A DNA stretch of 64,000 bases, from positions 1 through 64,000 of the forward strand of contig CAZGPG010000019.1 in NCBI GenBank assembly GCA_964527735.1, given 5' to 3'. Each line of letters starts with the position of its first letter. The stretch's first letter is position 1. Origin of the DNA: JBEBVQ01 sp964527735 (lineage in GTDB: Bacteria; Bacteroidota; Bacteroidia; Chitinophagales; Chitinophagaceae). A model generated the notes under the pieces. The model worked only from the letters and a program-made list of their open reading frames with translations, ran no database searches and was not told where the DNA came from. This document shows positions 1 through 8,067 of the stretch, in pieces. The position numbers and the translations under genes are program-made.

Positions 1-10
1 GTTCAACATC

Positions 11-65
11 GCGTTCATCTCATGCCCTACGGGCAAGACGAACGCTTAGTTATTATAGCCAGTGG
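11..65. repeat. Hairpin plus inverted end motif, left edge of accessory module
   Basis: Positions 11-45 form a stem: GCGTTC (11-16) pairs with GAACGC (40-45), TCT (18-20) with AGA (36-38), and GCCC (24-27) with GGGC (31-34). Immediately inside, 48-65 read on the minus strand give CCACTGGCTATAA, which matches the plus-strand motif CCATTGGCTATAA at 1529-1541 in 12 of 13 bases. The two-gene AT-rich module therefore has an inverted motif at each end and a hairpin outside each motif. Whether this is a mobile cassette boundary is inference. Confidence 0.5.
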
Positions 66-67
66 TT

Positions 68-505
68 TTATCCATTCACCTTTTTTTGAAGTTTGTCATA
101 AGTTGTCCTTAAATGTCTTAGTTGAACTAATACATTGTCGAGAGAAATGCGATGTAGTTTGTTTTCACTTTGTCCCCGATAAAACTCAGGATTTCTCCAG
201 TAAAGATTTTTCTCGAAGGTCAAGTCAGCCAAGTCTGCACCGTCACCGATTTTTCTGATACTACTTGATGCGTCTGTCCAAAGTGAAGCCAGTCTTGGAT
301 TAGGTTCTCTGTTGTTTGTTTGTCCAACAAATGAAACTGTTTCAGCTAAAGCATATTCGAGTGTTCGGATTGCTTCACCTAAGTCATAGAAACTATTTAA
401 TTCATTTTCTTCTTGACGGTTTGAAGGTCTTGTGAAATGGTCGAGCTTCAGTTGAAAAGCTGCCAATGCTAATTGAAGTGAGCCAATTAAAAGGTTAAAG
501 TCCAT
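68..505 (-). CDS. Hypothetical helical protein, partner of the adjacent nuclease-like gene
   Basis: I do not recognise this 145-residue protein. It has no signal peptide or membrane segment. Its composition and spacing suggest an all-helical fold: long amphipathic stretches at about residues 1-30, 35-65 and the C-terminal 30 residues (VQLRHLRTTYDKLQKK). I chose the ATG at 505 because it lies just 5 bases after the stop of the upstream gene; a longer frame reaching 556 would overlap that gene's end. Tight spacing implies cotranscription and a joint function with the HARE-HTH protein, possibly as regulator or inhibitor. Base composition is AT-rich, unlike the core genes to the right. Confidence 0.7.
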   Translation of the reverse strand: MDFNLLIGSLQLALAAFQLKLDHFTRPSNRQEENELNSFYDLGEAIRTLEYALAETVSFVGQTNNREPNPRLASLWTDASSSIRKIGDGADLADLTFEKNLYWRNPEFYRGQSENKLHRISLDNVLVQLRHLRTTYDKLQKKVNG

Positions 506-510
506 AGATA

Positions 511-1491
511 TTATATTAATTGTTGTTCTTCGATTGGTATATGTTTTTCTTTGCAATAATTTTCAACTTCTGTGTCGTTTGCAAAGTAGCCGTCACAAAA
601 TTCGTCTAGTTCTTTTTCTGCTCCTGATACATATTTTTCACTTGCAGTCATTAGTTTTTCAGTCTGTTCGATGAATTTTTCAAATTCCTTATTCATCTTA
701 CAAAGTTTGTCAATTGTCTTAAAGTCCAAGTCCCGAAAAACGGCAGGATAAAGTACTTTACTTTGATATGGATTTGCGTTTAGTTCGATAATTCCAATTC
801 CGAAAGATTGATTAAGTCTTGCCATTTCTTCGTTCAAACTGTCGCTAAACTCAAACGCAACTAAATACCCATAATTCGCCCAACTTGAATTTGAAACGGC
901 TTGAAAAAATGCTTTTTTAAGCTCACTGTCACTGTTTATTTCTCGTTTCAGTTCGTATGAACTCAATTTAAAAGTGTCAACACGATTTATTGATTTTAAA
1001 AAGTTTTGGCTTGCTTTTGTCTGTAAATTCAAGAACTTAATTCCAACCATATCTGGATGTGTCCAAATTTGGTTATTGTCTTTGCCGTTTGATTGTTCGT
1101 GAAAAATAGTCTTTGAGTAAGTGTCTGTATTTTTTAGATAACTACTCAAAAGTTTGTGCAAATCTCTCTCTTCGTATGTTTTTGACTTATTTATTTTGAT
1201 TGGTTTTACAATTTGAGTTTCTGTGTCGCCACTCAATATCTCAATTCCAATATTTTGCTCGTTTTTTGTCAGATAGTAAGAGTAAGTTCCACCGTCTTGT
1301 TTAATTCTCTTTACTCTTGTATCTCCGTTACGAATGAAGTCGCCCAAAACTGCCGAAACTGTCGAGCCTGGTGTTTTTGCTCCACCAAAGTCATAGTAGT
1401 TTTTGTCATTTATGTGATTAAGCACCGCCAAATAATTTGTGATGTCGTTAATGTCTTCTAAACTTTTTAATACGGCTTCTTTTAATGTCAT
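511..1491 (-). CDS. HARE-HTH / PD-(D/E)XK nuclease-like protein
   Basis: 326 residues. The first 75 or so resemble the HARE winged-helix domain (LKEAVLKSLEDINDITNYLAVLNHI...), which is usually a DNA-binding module fused to restriction-type or chromatin enzymes. The remainder carries a plausible PD-(D/E)XK signature: E132 in FHEQS, then PD at 146-147 in WTHPDMVG, then E180 and K182 in SYELKRE. This matches the layout of the uncharacterised COG2958-like family; that assignment is from memory. It would act on DNA in the cytoplasm. A small helical gene follows 5 bases downstream. The pair looks like an accessory two-gene defence or conflict module. The fold is inference from motifs. Confidence 0.7.
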   Translation of the reverse strand: MTLKEAVLKSLEDINDITNYLAVLNHINDKNYYDFGGAKTPGSTVSAVLGDFIRNGDTRVKRIKQDGGTYSYYLTKNEQNIGIEILSGDTETQIVKPIKINKSKTYEERDLHKLLSSYLKNTDTYSKTIFHEQSNGKDNNQIWTHPDMVGIKFLNLQTKASQNFLKSINRVDTFKLSSYELKREINSDSELKKAFFQAVSNSSWANYGYLVAFEFSDSLNEEMARLNQSFGIGIIELNANPYQSKVLYPAVFRDLDFKTIDKLCKMNKEFEKFIEQTEKLMTASEKYVSGAEKELDEFCDGYFANDTEVENYCKEKHIPIEEQQLI

Positions 1492-2164
1492 TGTCTGTTC
1501 GTTTTTTTGTTACGGTTCGGTCGTCCTACCATTGGCTATAACTTGCATATACCCGCTACAAATCTTCGCTTATCTCATTCATTTTTACGAATAAGCGAAG
1601 TTTTCCTTCGGCTTATTTTGCACCTTACAAATGTAAAATATTCCCACATAGTATCAAATGGATTTTGAATATTCTGTAAAATCTGTGTATTTACATGCGT
1701 ATATATTCCCGTCGAGCGTTACTACGCCACATTATGTACTTTTCTTTGCGAAAAACACAGTTTCCACATTTCAATATACGGAATGTAATTTCAGTTCTAT
1801 GATAATTCAATTGAATTTCAACAAGAAATATAAATCGAAATACTTGCCTGCATTATCTTCTTTCCCTATCTTCGTTATCAATAAAATATCGCGAACCTTC
1901 AATATCAGTTGAAGCAATCGCTTTGAATCTTGTGGCGGAAACTTAGGAAATTTCATGAGCACGAGAAGATAAGTTAGATTGCCTGCAATATGCGCGGGCT
2001 TGCTTATCTGTGCTCAGGGCTTCCTAAGGCCTCCGTTACGGTTAAGTGGAGCACCGCGCTTTTTCATGCCCCAGCTTTCGCATCCAAAGCCGCTCCCGAT
2101 TCATTGCCATCATCTTCAGCGCCGGAGGTGCGCACATCGCTCACCTGATGAAAAACGGAAGATC
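1492..2164. other. Long intergenic region with three inverted repeats
   Basis: I see no convincing gene here; frames at 1658-1912 and upstream of 2165 lack recognisable protein features. The region holds the right-hand inverted motif CCATTGGCTATAA (1529-1541), a perfect 10-bp stem CTTCGCTTAT (1564-1573) / ATAAGCGAAG (1591-1600), and a larger stem-loop at 1942-2028. In the large stem CTTAGGAA, GAGCAC and AGATAAG pair with TTCCTAAG, GTGCTC and CTTATCT. Composition changes from AT-rich to GC-richer around 1980-2100, so this is probably a junction between two separately acquired segments. Confidence 0.55.
1942..2028. repeat. Large stem-loop upstream of HEPN gene
   Basis: Three paired blocks occur in order: CTTAGGAA (1942-1949) with TTCCTAAG (2021-2028), GAGCAC (1957-1962) with GTGCTC (2010-2015), and AGATAAG (1967-1973) with CTTATCT (2003-2009). 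The loop is about 29 bases. No T-run follows on the plus strand, so it is not an obvious terminator. It lies at the composition break between the AT-rich module and the HEPN gene. Confidence 0.5.
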
Positions 2165-3001
2165 ATGGATACCGCAATATATCCTGTACACCAACAACCA
2201 CTGCCGGAGCCGCTCCGCCAAACGCTCCATGCCCTGCTGCAGATCGTACCCGCCGATATGGTGTTCTGCAAAGACCGCAGCCTATATATCATCCCCGATG
2301 CCGGAGCTGCACATTCCCTGCATGAATACAAGGTGATGCTTGATGGCGCTGACTGGAACCGCACGGGATACGGCTGGTCGCTCTACCCCGCCGCCGACGT
2401 CTGCCAGGGAATAGACGAAGGGAAGCTGTTTTATAACACGGTATTTACGACGCAGTGGCTGGTGTACGACAACGGGGGGGTGTCGCTGCCCCTGCCGCTC
2501 CCGCTGCGGGTAGCGCGTACGGAGCAGCAGGGGCGGGAGACGTTTGCATTTGGCTACCGGCGGTCGCTGGGGTTCCGAAAATGCGCCGCCATGCTTTCGC
2601 CGGAGGAGGATGCCGGCCTGTCAGCGTTCATGCTGCACCAGTCGGTGGAGCTGCTGCTGCGGGCGTTTATCATCGCGGTCACTGGTCGGGAGGTACGCAC
2701 GCACACGCTGGCAGACCTGATGAAGCATACACTGCGTTACGCACCTGCGCTGAAGAGCTTCCGGATGCCTTCGGGCGATCTGCTCCCCCGGTTGCCCGAA
2801 AGGCTGGAGCAGGCTTATGTCTGCGGACGGTATTCACCGCATTTTCATTTTGCAGGAGATGCGTTGCCGGAATTGTCGGAGCAGGTCGGGGTGTTGCAGG
2901 AGCAGTTGGCGGCGCAGTTTCACCGGCTGATGGAAGACTACCGGTATGATAACCGGATACTGAATATGCCTGTGCCGGTTGCGGCAAAAAGCACATTATG
3001 A
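2165..3001 (+). CDS. HEPN-domain protein
   Basis: 278 residues from the ATG at 2165; upstream in-frame starts would add a proline-rich, unrelated-looking stretch. The C-terminal half shows the HEPN pattern FMLHQSVELLLRAFIIAVTG, then REVRTH (an R-x4-H element) and LADLMK, and ends with the typical LEQAYVCGRYSP block. HEPN proteins are helical RNases or partners of minimal nucleotidyltransferases. The first 110 residues may be a diverged nucleotidyltransferase-like part, but no G-S-x-D motif is visible. The last residues overlap a truncated HNH gene in another frame, so the native C-terminus may have been altered by recombination. Likely a toxin/antitoxin or defence component; function is inference. 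Confidence 0.75.
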   Translation: MDTAIYPVHQQPLPEPLRQTLHALLQIVPADMVFCKDRSLYIIPDAGAAHSLHEYKVMLDGADWNRTGYGWSLYPAADVCQGIDEGKLFYNTVFTTQWLVYDNGGVSLPLPLPLRVARTEQQGRETFAFGYRRSLGFRKCAAMLSPEEDAGLSAFMLHQSVELLLRAFIIAVTGREVRTHTLADLMKHTLRYAPALKSFRMPSGDLLPRLPERLEQAYVCGRYSPHFHFAGDALPELSEQVGVLQEQLAAQFHRLMEDYRYDNRILNMPVPVAAKSTL

Positions 3002-3332
3002 GCACCCGGACAACAAGCCACAGGTAAACCATATCAACGGCAGAAAGGCTGATAACAGGGTAGAGAACTTGGAATGGGCGACACATGCTGAGAATATGCG
3101 TCATGCCAGCAGTACAGGACTTTTTAACTCCCGTAAAGGAACGCATTATTACGCCAAAGGTATCGTTGACACAGAAACGGGTGAATATTTCGATTCTATC
3201 CGGCAGGCATCCCAACAAACAGGGATTAATTACAACACCCTCCGGAATATGTTATGTGGCAGCAATAAAAATACTACCACATTGAAGTACGCGCCACCAG
3301 TTGAATATGAGCAACAACCTGAATACAGCTAA
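2979..3332 (+). pseudogene. Truncated HNH homing-type endonuclease (HNH + NUMOD1)
   Basis: The frame encodes an HNH core (NHINGRKADNRVENLEWAT) followed by a NUMOD1-like DNA-binding repeat (VDTETGEYFDSIRQASQQTGINYNTLRNMLCG). Intact relatives carry an N-terminal NUMOD4 region and the start of the HNH motif, here missing: recognisable homology begins abruptly at HPDNKPQV, close to position 3003. The only nearby start is a TTG at 2979 inside the 3' end of the HEPN gene, giving a 117-residue product. I read this as a 5'-truncated remnant fused to the end of the HEPN gene. A terminator follows at 3341. Confidence 0.7.
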
Positions 3333-3340
3333 ACAAAGAG

Positions 3341-3371
3341 AAAGGCAGGAGCTAAACACTACCTGCCTTTT
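3341..3371. terminator. Bidirectional intrinsic terminator
   Basis: AAAGGCAG (3341-3348) pairs with CTGCCTTT (3362-3369) and is followed on the plus strand by TTCTTTTTC. It lies between the convergent HNH remnant and integrase gene, and its left arm overlaps the integrase stop region. Confidence 0.8.
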
Positions 3372-4614
3372 CTTTTTCATACACGGCTTCGATAACCCTG
3401 CTGTTCATTTCGTCAATAATGGAAAGATCATAATCATCCAGATAGATACCTGTCACCCGATTGCCGTATTCATGGCCTAAAGCCTCTGCAATCTGATCTT
3501 TGGAATAGCCCAGTGACCTGGCTATATTAGCCCACGAATACCGGGCGTAATAAGTGGTGATAGAAGTATTAACGCCTGCTGCCCTGGCTATACGTTTCAG
3601 ATTTTCGTTGGTATTGCGCAATGCCTGCGTGATCGCCTTTTTCAAAACAAGGGGATCATCAGACGATGGCACAAACGGGAATATAAACCCTGATCTGTCT
3701 GCCTGCTGCTGCATATAATAATGCAGATACTGCCATGAGCGCCGGTGCAGCTTAATACTGTATATCCTGCCTGTCTTCTTCCGGGAGAATACGATCCGGT
3801 CGTTCCGGATGTTTTCCCGTTTTAAAGTGACCAAATCAGCAAAATTGATACCGATCAGGCAGAAAGACAGCATAAATACATTCCTGTAATGCCATAAGGA
3901 GGTATCCGGCTCCAATGGCACAGCCAGTAAACGCTGTATTTCGTCCAGTGGCAGATTGCGGCTGCGCGTCTTTTCCGTTTTGATCTTAAAAGAATCAAAA
4001 GGGTAATGCTCCGGTTTCACCAGCTTCTCCCGGATCGCTTTATTATATATCGCCCGGGTCGTCCGCATGTAATTGGAGATGGCATTTATTTTCAGCCCTT
4101 CGGACAGCATAGCTGCATTCCAGTTGTCCAGCACCGTATAAGTGAGCGCCTCAAAAGTAAAATCCTCCTTTTTGACGAAGGATAGCAGCTTATTGATGGC
4201 TGTGGTATAAACAATAGAATTGCCCGCCCTGCCGATTTTTCCCAACTTTAAAGCCTGCTCCCGGCCATATTGGATAATGGAGTGGGTTGAAGCTTCTTTA
4301 GATACAGGAGTTTTATTCTGTATAGCAGCAATTATTTCTTCCGGATGTACATGCTGATCTTCATTTAATTCATGTAGCAAGAGCAGCTTTTGCGCTTTTG
4401 ATACTGTAGAAAGAATTTTAGCATTGAACTCCTCATGAAAGGGATGCGTGTCTAAAATGATCCTTTTTGTTTCATCCCAGTATTCGGGCGTGATTTTGAT
4501 CTTTAGGAATAGATCCCGGTAAATGGTCTGATTATAAACTCTGATCTTGACAGGGAAGGTTTTATCCGCTCCCGGCTTCCTTGTGTCAAGGATAATTTTG
4601 AACGTAAGGTTCAT
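3352..4614 (-). CDS. Tyrosine recombinase / integrase (Bacteroidetes type)
   Basis: 420 residues: an N-terminal arm-binding region (1-100), a SAM-like core-binding domain (about 110-205) and a C-terminal catalytic domain (about 215-400). Visible catalytic residues are K279/K280 (RKKTGR), R358 (YYARYSWA), H381 (ALGHE) and the nucleophile Y391 (TGIYLDDYD). The first catalytic arginine position reads GINFADL (N257), a substitution seen in some Bacteroidetes integrases. The HxxR histidine is a tyrosine. The gene starts 183 bases from the 3' end of tRNA-Val, the classic position for an element that integrates into a tRNA gene, and it points into the accessory region. It probably mobilised the segment to its left. 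Confidence 0.93.
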   Translation of the reverse strand: MNLTFKIILDTRKPGADKTFPVKIRVYNQTIYRDLFLKIKITPEYWDETKRIILDTHPFHEEFNAKILSTVSKAQKLLLLHELNEDQHVHPEEIIAAIQNKTPVSKEASTHSIIQYGREQALKLGKIGRAGNSIVYTTAINKLLSFVKKEDFTFEALTYTVLDNWNAAMLSEGLKINAISNYMRTTRAIYNKAIREKLVKPEHYPFDSFKIKTEKTRSRNLPLDEIQRLLAVPLEPDTSLWHYRNVFMLSFCLIGINFADLVTLKRENIRNDRIVFSRKKTGRIYSIKLHRRSWQYLHYYMQQQADRSGFIFPFVPSSDDPLVLKKAITQALRNTNENLKRIARAAGVNTSITTYYARYSWANIARSLGYSKDQIAEALGHEYGNRVTGIYLDDYDLSIIDEMNSRVIEAVYEKEKAGSV

Positions 4615-4743
4615 ACAAGTAGGGATTGTATGAGGTCTTACAGGAACTAACTGGAAATTTGGTGCAAGGTACGTGCAAGTAAAAGCCCGTTTTTCAGCTC
4701 ATTTTCAGCCATACATTAAAAAAATGCACAAACAGACCAAAAC

Positions 4744-4790
4744 AAAAAAGCACCTCAAACTATTGAAATTCAATAATCTGAAGTGCTTTT
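4744..4790 (-). terminator. Terminator downstream of tRNA-Val
   Basis: On the minus strand AAAAGCACTTCA pairs with TGAGGTGCTTTT, with an inner ATTG/CAAT stem, followed by a T-rich tract. It lies directly 3' of tRNA-Val. The integrative element's attachment site should lie in or near this stretch, but no second copy of the tRNA 3' end was found in the window. Confidence 0.75.
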
Positions 4791-4796
4791 AAAGCG

Positions 4797-4871
4797 TGGA
4801 AGCACACGGATTCGAACCGCGGACCCTCTGCTTGTAAGGCAGATGCTCTGAACCAACTGAGCTATGCTTCC
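4797..4871 (-). tRNA. tRNA-Val (anticodon TAC)
   Basis: Read on the minus strand, the acceptor arms GGAAGCA and TGCTTCC pair, with discriminator A. The D-arm GCTCAGTTGGTTCAGAGC, the anticodon stem-loop TCTGC-CTTACAA-GCAGA with anticodon TAC, and the T-loop GGTTCGAATCC are all present. CCA is not encoded. The integrase gene begins just beyond its 3' end. Confidence 0.97.
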
Positions 4872-5034
4872 CTTTTTAAAGAACTGCTCCCTTGCGGTAA
4901 GGGAGTGCAAAGATACGCAGTGGGATGATTTTTCCAAATCCTCTTGCATTTTTTTCTTGTCGCCGTCACAATTTTTCCTGCAAATTCCATGTACGCTTTC
5001 TTATTTTCGCGGCTGAATAACTAAAGACGACATC

Positions 5035-5853
5035 ATGCAAGCACAATGGAAAGAGCTGATCGAAGCTGCCTACCAGGACAAATCACTATTACAACAGGAT
5101 ACATATAAAGATGCAGTCCGCGCCGTACTGGAAGAGGTGGACAAAGGCCGCCTCCGCGTAGCAATACCTACCGAAAACGGCTGGGAAGTACAGCAGTGGG
5201 TGAAGCAGGCCATCCTCCTCTATTTTGCCGTGCAACCGATGCAGACATGGTCCGTAGAGCCGTTTGAATTTTACGATAAAATGCTGCTCAAAAAAGGCTA
5301 TGCCGAAATGGGCGTCCGCGCCGTGCCCCATGCTGTAGCGCGCTACGGCGCGCACATTGGCCGGAATGTAGTACTGATGCCCTCTTATGTCAATATCGGC
5401 GCCTATGTCGATGAAGGTACGATGGTAGACACCTGGGCCACCGTCGGCTCCTGCGCCCAGATCGGCAAGGGCGTGCACTTGAGCGGCGGCGTAGGCATTG
5501 GCGGTGTATTGGAACCACTGCAGGCCGGGCCGGTGATCATCGAAGACGGCAGCTTCATCGGTTCCCGCTGCATCGTGGTGGAAGGTGTGGTCGTGGAAAA
5601 AGAAGCTGTGCTGGGCGCCAATGTAGTGCTCACTCAATCCACCAAAATCATTGATGTTAGCGGCGCCGAACCGGTAACCTACCAGGGGCGCGTACCCGCC
5701 CGCAGCGTGGTGATCCCCGGCAGCTATACCAAAAAATTTCCCGCAGGCGAATACCAGGTAAGCTGCGCGCTCATTATCGGGCAACGCAAGCCTTCCACAG
5801 ACCTGAAAACCAGCCTGAATGATGCTTTACGCGAGTTTAACGTAGCAGTCTGA
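5035..5853 (+). CDS. dapD: Tetrahydrodipicolinate N-succinyltransferase
   Basis: 272 residues, the usual DapD length. It transfers a succinyl group from succinyl-CoA to tetrahydrodipicolinate in the lysine / diaminopimelate pathway, in the cytoplasm. The N-terminal helical domain (1-100) is followed by left-handed beta-helix hexapeptide repeats (about 105-235), including MPSYVNIGAYVDEGTMVDTW and GVGIGGVLEPLQ, which are DapD hallmarks. The gene is single, with an intrinsic terminator 16 bases downstream, so it appears monocistronic. It marks the return to core sequence right of the tRNA-linked element. Confidence 0.97.
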   Translation: MQAQWKELIEAAYQDKSLLQQDTYKDAVRAVLEEVDKGRLRVAIPTENGWEVQQWVKQAILLYFAVQPMQTWSVEPFEFYDKMLLKKGYAEMGVRAVPHAVARYGAHIGRNVVLMPSYVNIGAYVDEGTMVDTWATVGSCAQIGKGVHLSGGVGIGGVLEPLQAGPVIIEDGSFIGSRCIVVEGVVVEKEAVLGANVVLTQSTKIIDVSGAEPVTYQGRVPARSVVIPGSYTKKFPAGEYQVSCALIIGQRKPSTDLKTSLNDALREFNVAV

Positions 5854-5868
5854 TATACACCTGTTCCG

Positions 5869-5907
5869 ATGCCTCGCAAGAGCGATCTTTTGCGGGGCAT
5901 TTTTTTC
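5869..5907 (+). terminator. dapD terminator
   Basis: ATGCC-T-CGCAA (5869-5879) pairs with TTGCG-G-GGCAT, followed by TTTTTTTCC. Standard intrinsic terminator just after the dapD stop. Confidence 0.9.
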
Positions 5908-6011
5908 CGGATATGCTCCAATAACAGAAACAGATACACTTACCGGATTTTTTCTGCGGGCAGGAAATTTGTATGCTGTGGACAGGTTATCTTTATATTC
6001 ATTTCAGGAGT

Positions 6012-7205
6012 ATGAACAAAGTGCTTTTAAATATAGACTGGAGCTTCCTGCAGCGGCAGGTAGCCGGCAATACGGTAACAGATTACATATGGTTTTTCCT
6101 GTTGGTGGTTGTCGCATTTTTCCTGATGAAACCGTTGGTCTATACCGTGTTCAGGACATGCGCTGCTCTGTTCAGACGCTGGTTTCCGGATGCATCAGAG
6201 CGGCCGGTGCTGAGGGAAATGACAGCTAATCCGGTACAGCGCCTGCTCCAGTGTATCTTACTGTACGCAGCAGTACACCGGCTGGATCAGCCGTTTAACC
6301 TGATGCTGATCAACCGGAAATCATTTAATATCCGGCTGATAGAAGTAATAGACCATCTGTTTATCTTCTGCATCATTATTTTTACCACGCTTCTTATTTC
6401 CCGGGGAATTGATTTCATCTTCCATCAGCAGTATAAAAAGGCCGGTGCAGAAGGCGATGCCGACCGGCTGCGCATCTTACCGCTCTTACGCGATGTGATC
6501 AAACTGCTCATATGGGCCACCTGCGCATTCATGGTACTGGGGATTGTTTTTCACGTAAACGTACCTGCATTGATCACCGGGCTGGGGATTGGCGGTATCG
6601 CCATTGCGCTGGCCGGCAAAGAAACGGTGGAGAACCTGTTTGCATCGTTTACCATTCTGGCAGATAAACCATTCCATACCGGCGACAGTATAAAGCTTGG
6701 CAATTTTGAAGGAGTGATTACCAAGGTCGGATTTCGCAGCACCCGGCTCCGCAGTCCTGACGGCACGCTGCTGGTCATCCCCAATAAAAAACTGATCGAT
6801 GAAAATCTGGAGAATCTCACCATACGCAAAACCCACCGCATCAGGACTCCGGTACTCATCAAGTATGGCCTGGCACCAGATGTTTTAGCTGAAATGACCC
6901 GACAGATCAGAAAGACCCTTCGGGAAAACGACCAGGTGGTCAGGCCTGTCGAAACGACGGTGGAAGCTTTCGGAGAAAACACACTGCAACTGATGATCAC
7001 CTACCATCTGCCTAATCCGGTCCGCCGGGGTAGCTTGCAGGAAGTACGGGAACAAATCACCTTGCAGTTGTTCGGCATTATCAACCAATACGCCATAATC
7101 CCGGCGGCTCCGGGCGTGACGAGCATCCGCATCCTGGATAACGGGAACCAGCAGAAGAAAAAGGACGGAGATGAAGATCAGAGCATCAATATGGTAAGTC
7201 CGTAA
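6012..7205 (+). CDS. Mechanosensitive ion channel, MscS family
   Basis: 397 residues from the ATG at 6012; an upstream ATG at 5973 would add 13 residues. Membrane segments are visible at about 23-48, 75-95, 112-133 and 162-182, followed by the glycine/alanine-rich pore helix (LITGLGIGGIAIALAGKETVENLF, 187-210). The MscS beta domain follows (KPFHTGDSIKLGNFEG..., RSTRLRSPDGTLLVIPNKKL) and then the soluble vestibule domain. It would release solutes on osmotic downshock from the inner membrane. Its 3' end overlaps the convergent mlaE-like gene by 28 bases. The extra N-terminal helices place it among the larger YbdG/YnaI-like members. Confidence 0.93.
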   Translation: MNKVLLNIDWSFLQRQVAGNTVTDYIWFFLLVVVAFFLMKPLVYTVFRTCAALFRRWFPDASERPVLREMTANPVQRLLQCILLYAAVHRLDQPFNLMLINRKSFNIRLIEVIDHLFIFCIIIFTTLLISRGIDFIFHQQYKKAGAEGDADRLRILPLLRDVIKLLIWATCAFMVLGIVFHVNVPALITGLGIGGIAIALAGKETVENLFASFTILADKPFHTGDSIKLGNFEGVITKVGFRSTRLRSPDGTLLVIPNKKLIDENLENLTIRKTHRIRTPVLIKYGLAPDVLAEMTRQIRKTLRENDQVVRPVETTVEAFGENTLQLMITYHLPNPVRRGSLQEVREQITLQLFGIINQYAIIPAAPGVTSIRILDNGNQQKKKDGDEDQSINMVSP

Positions 7206-7921
7206 TCCGCAAGCAGGATCAGGATACAGCTTACCACTACAGAAGTGGTAGAAGAGCGGCCTATCTCTAATGCTCCTCCACGCACATGATACCCGTAATA
7301 CGCCGGTATGCTGGAGATGATGAATGCAAACGTAAACGCTTTGGTGATGGCAAAAAACAGGTTATACGGTAAAAAACCCTGAGTCAGTCCCTGCTCAAAT
7401 TGCTCCTTGGTCAGTATATCTGAAAACATACCGGCCATATACCCACCCCAGATCGTAACTGCAATAGACAATACAATCAGGCAAGGCACCATGATCAATG
7501 CGGCAATAATTTTGGGCAGCACAAGATATGTTTTGGTATTGATGCCCATAATCTCCAATGCATCGATCTGCTCACTGACACGCATATTACCCAGCTCCGA
7601 TGCGATTTTGGAACCAACGACACCAGCCAGCACAATACAGATAACAGTAGGAGAAAGCTCAAGAATAGCGGAATCCCGGACAATTTGAGCGACAACCGGC
7701 TTGGGCACCAGCGGGCTGACAAGCTGGTAAGCCGTCTGTACGGTAAGCACCATACCCAGGAATACGGAAATAATCAGTACGATCGGCAGGGAACGGATGC
7801 CGATATCATTGCACTGCTCCATAAATTCGATCCAGTAAACCTTTGCATTTTCCGGCTTCTTGATCATGCCTTTCAGCATCAGCGAATAACGCCCCAGGTG
7901 GTCCAGAAATTTTTCCAGCAT
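7178..7921 (-). CDS. MlaE-type ABC transporter permease (lipid transport)
   Basis: 247 residues with an N-terminal interfacial helix and five membrane segments. The conserved MlaE signature IRDSAI.ELSPTV..VLAGVVGSKIASELGNMRVSEQIDALEIMG is almost intact as VRDSAILELSPTVICIVLAGVVGSKIASELGNMRV. The family is the inner-membrane permease of the Mla phospholipid-transport ABC system. The ATPase and MCE-domain partners are not in this window; upstream on the same strand is a repeat element and an unrelated outer-membrane protein. Its stop lies inside the 3' end of the convergent mechanosensitive channel gene. Confidence 0.93.
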   Translation of the reverse strand: MLEKFLDHLGRYSLMLKGMIKKPENAKVYWIEFMEQCNDIGIRSLPIVLIISVFLGMVLTVQTAYQLVSPLVPKPVVAQIVRDSAILELSPTVICIVLAGVVGSKIASELGNMRVSEQIDALEIMGINTKTYLVLPKIIAALIMVPCLIVLSIAVTIWGGYMAGMFSDILTKEQFEQGLTQGFLPYNLFFAITKAFTFAFIISSIPAYYGYHVRGGALEIGRSSTTSVVVSCILILLADYGLTILML

Positions 7922-7960
7922 AGCTGCAAATGTAATCAGTCAATGTGAAAATTCGGAAAT

Positions 7961-8058
7961 GAATTATGAATGATGAATTATAAATGATGAATGTGCCTGA
8001 TGTGGCAAATGGGACAACACACTCATCACATCAACACATTCATCATTCAGAACTCATA
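7961..8058. repeat. Intergenic palindromic repeat, 'AATGTG/ATGATGAAT' type
   Basis: Arms built of AATTATGAATGATGAAT and ATGAATGTG words at 7961-8000 face the complementary CACATCAACACATTCATCATTC at 8029-8048. It is related to the copies at 11802, 39214 and 39868. It lies between the mlaE-like start and the end of the outer-membrane protein gene, both on the minus strand. Confidence 0.6.
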
Positions 8059-8067
8059 GTTCCTTAA

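Noticed and set aside
1..45. Integron attC-like site at the left edge
   Set aside because: A GTTCAAC core and a hairpin are present, but no matching right-hand core sequence or integron integrase is visible.
1658..1912. 84-residue plus-strand open frame
   Set aside because: No recognisable motif or start signal, and it lies in the AT-rich junction with inverted repeats; chance frame.
2455..2949. 164-residue frame within the HEPN gene
   Set aside because: Alanine/glycine/valine-rich translation of a GC-rich gene in another frame; shadow ORF.
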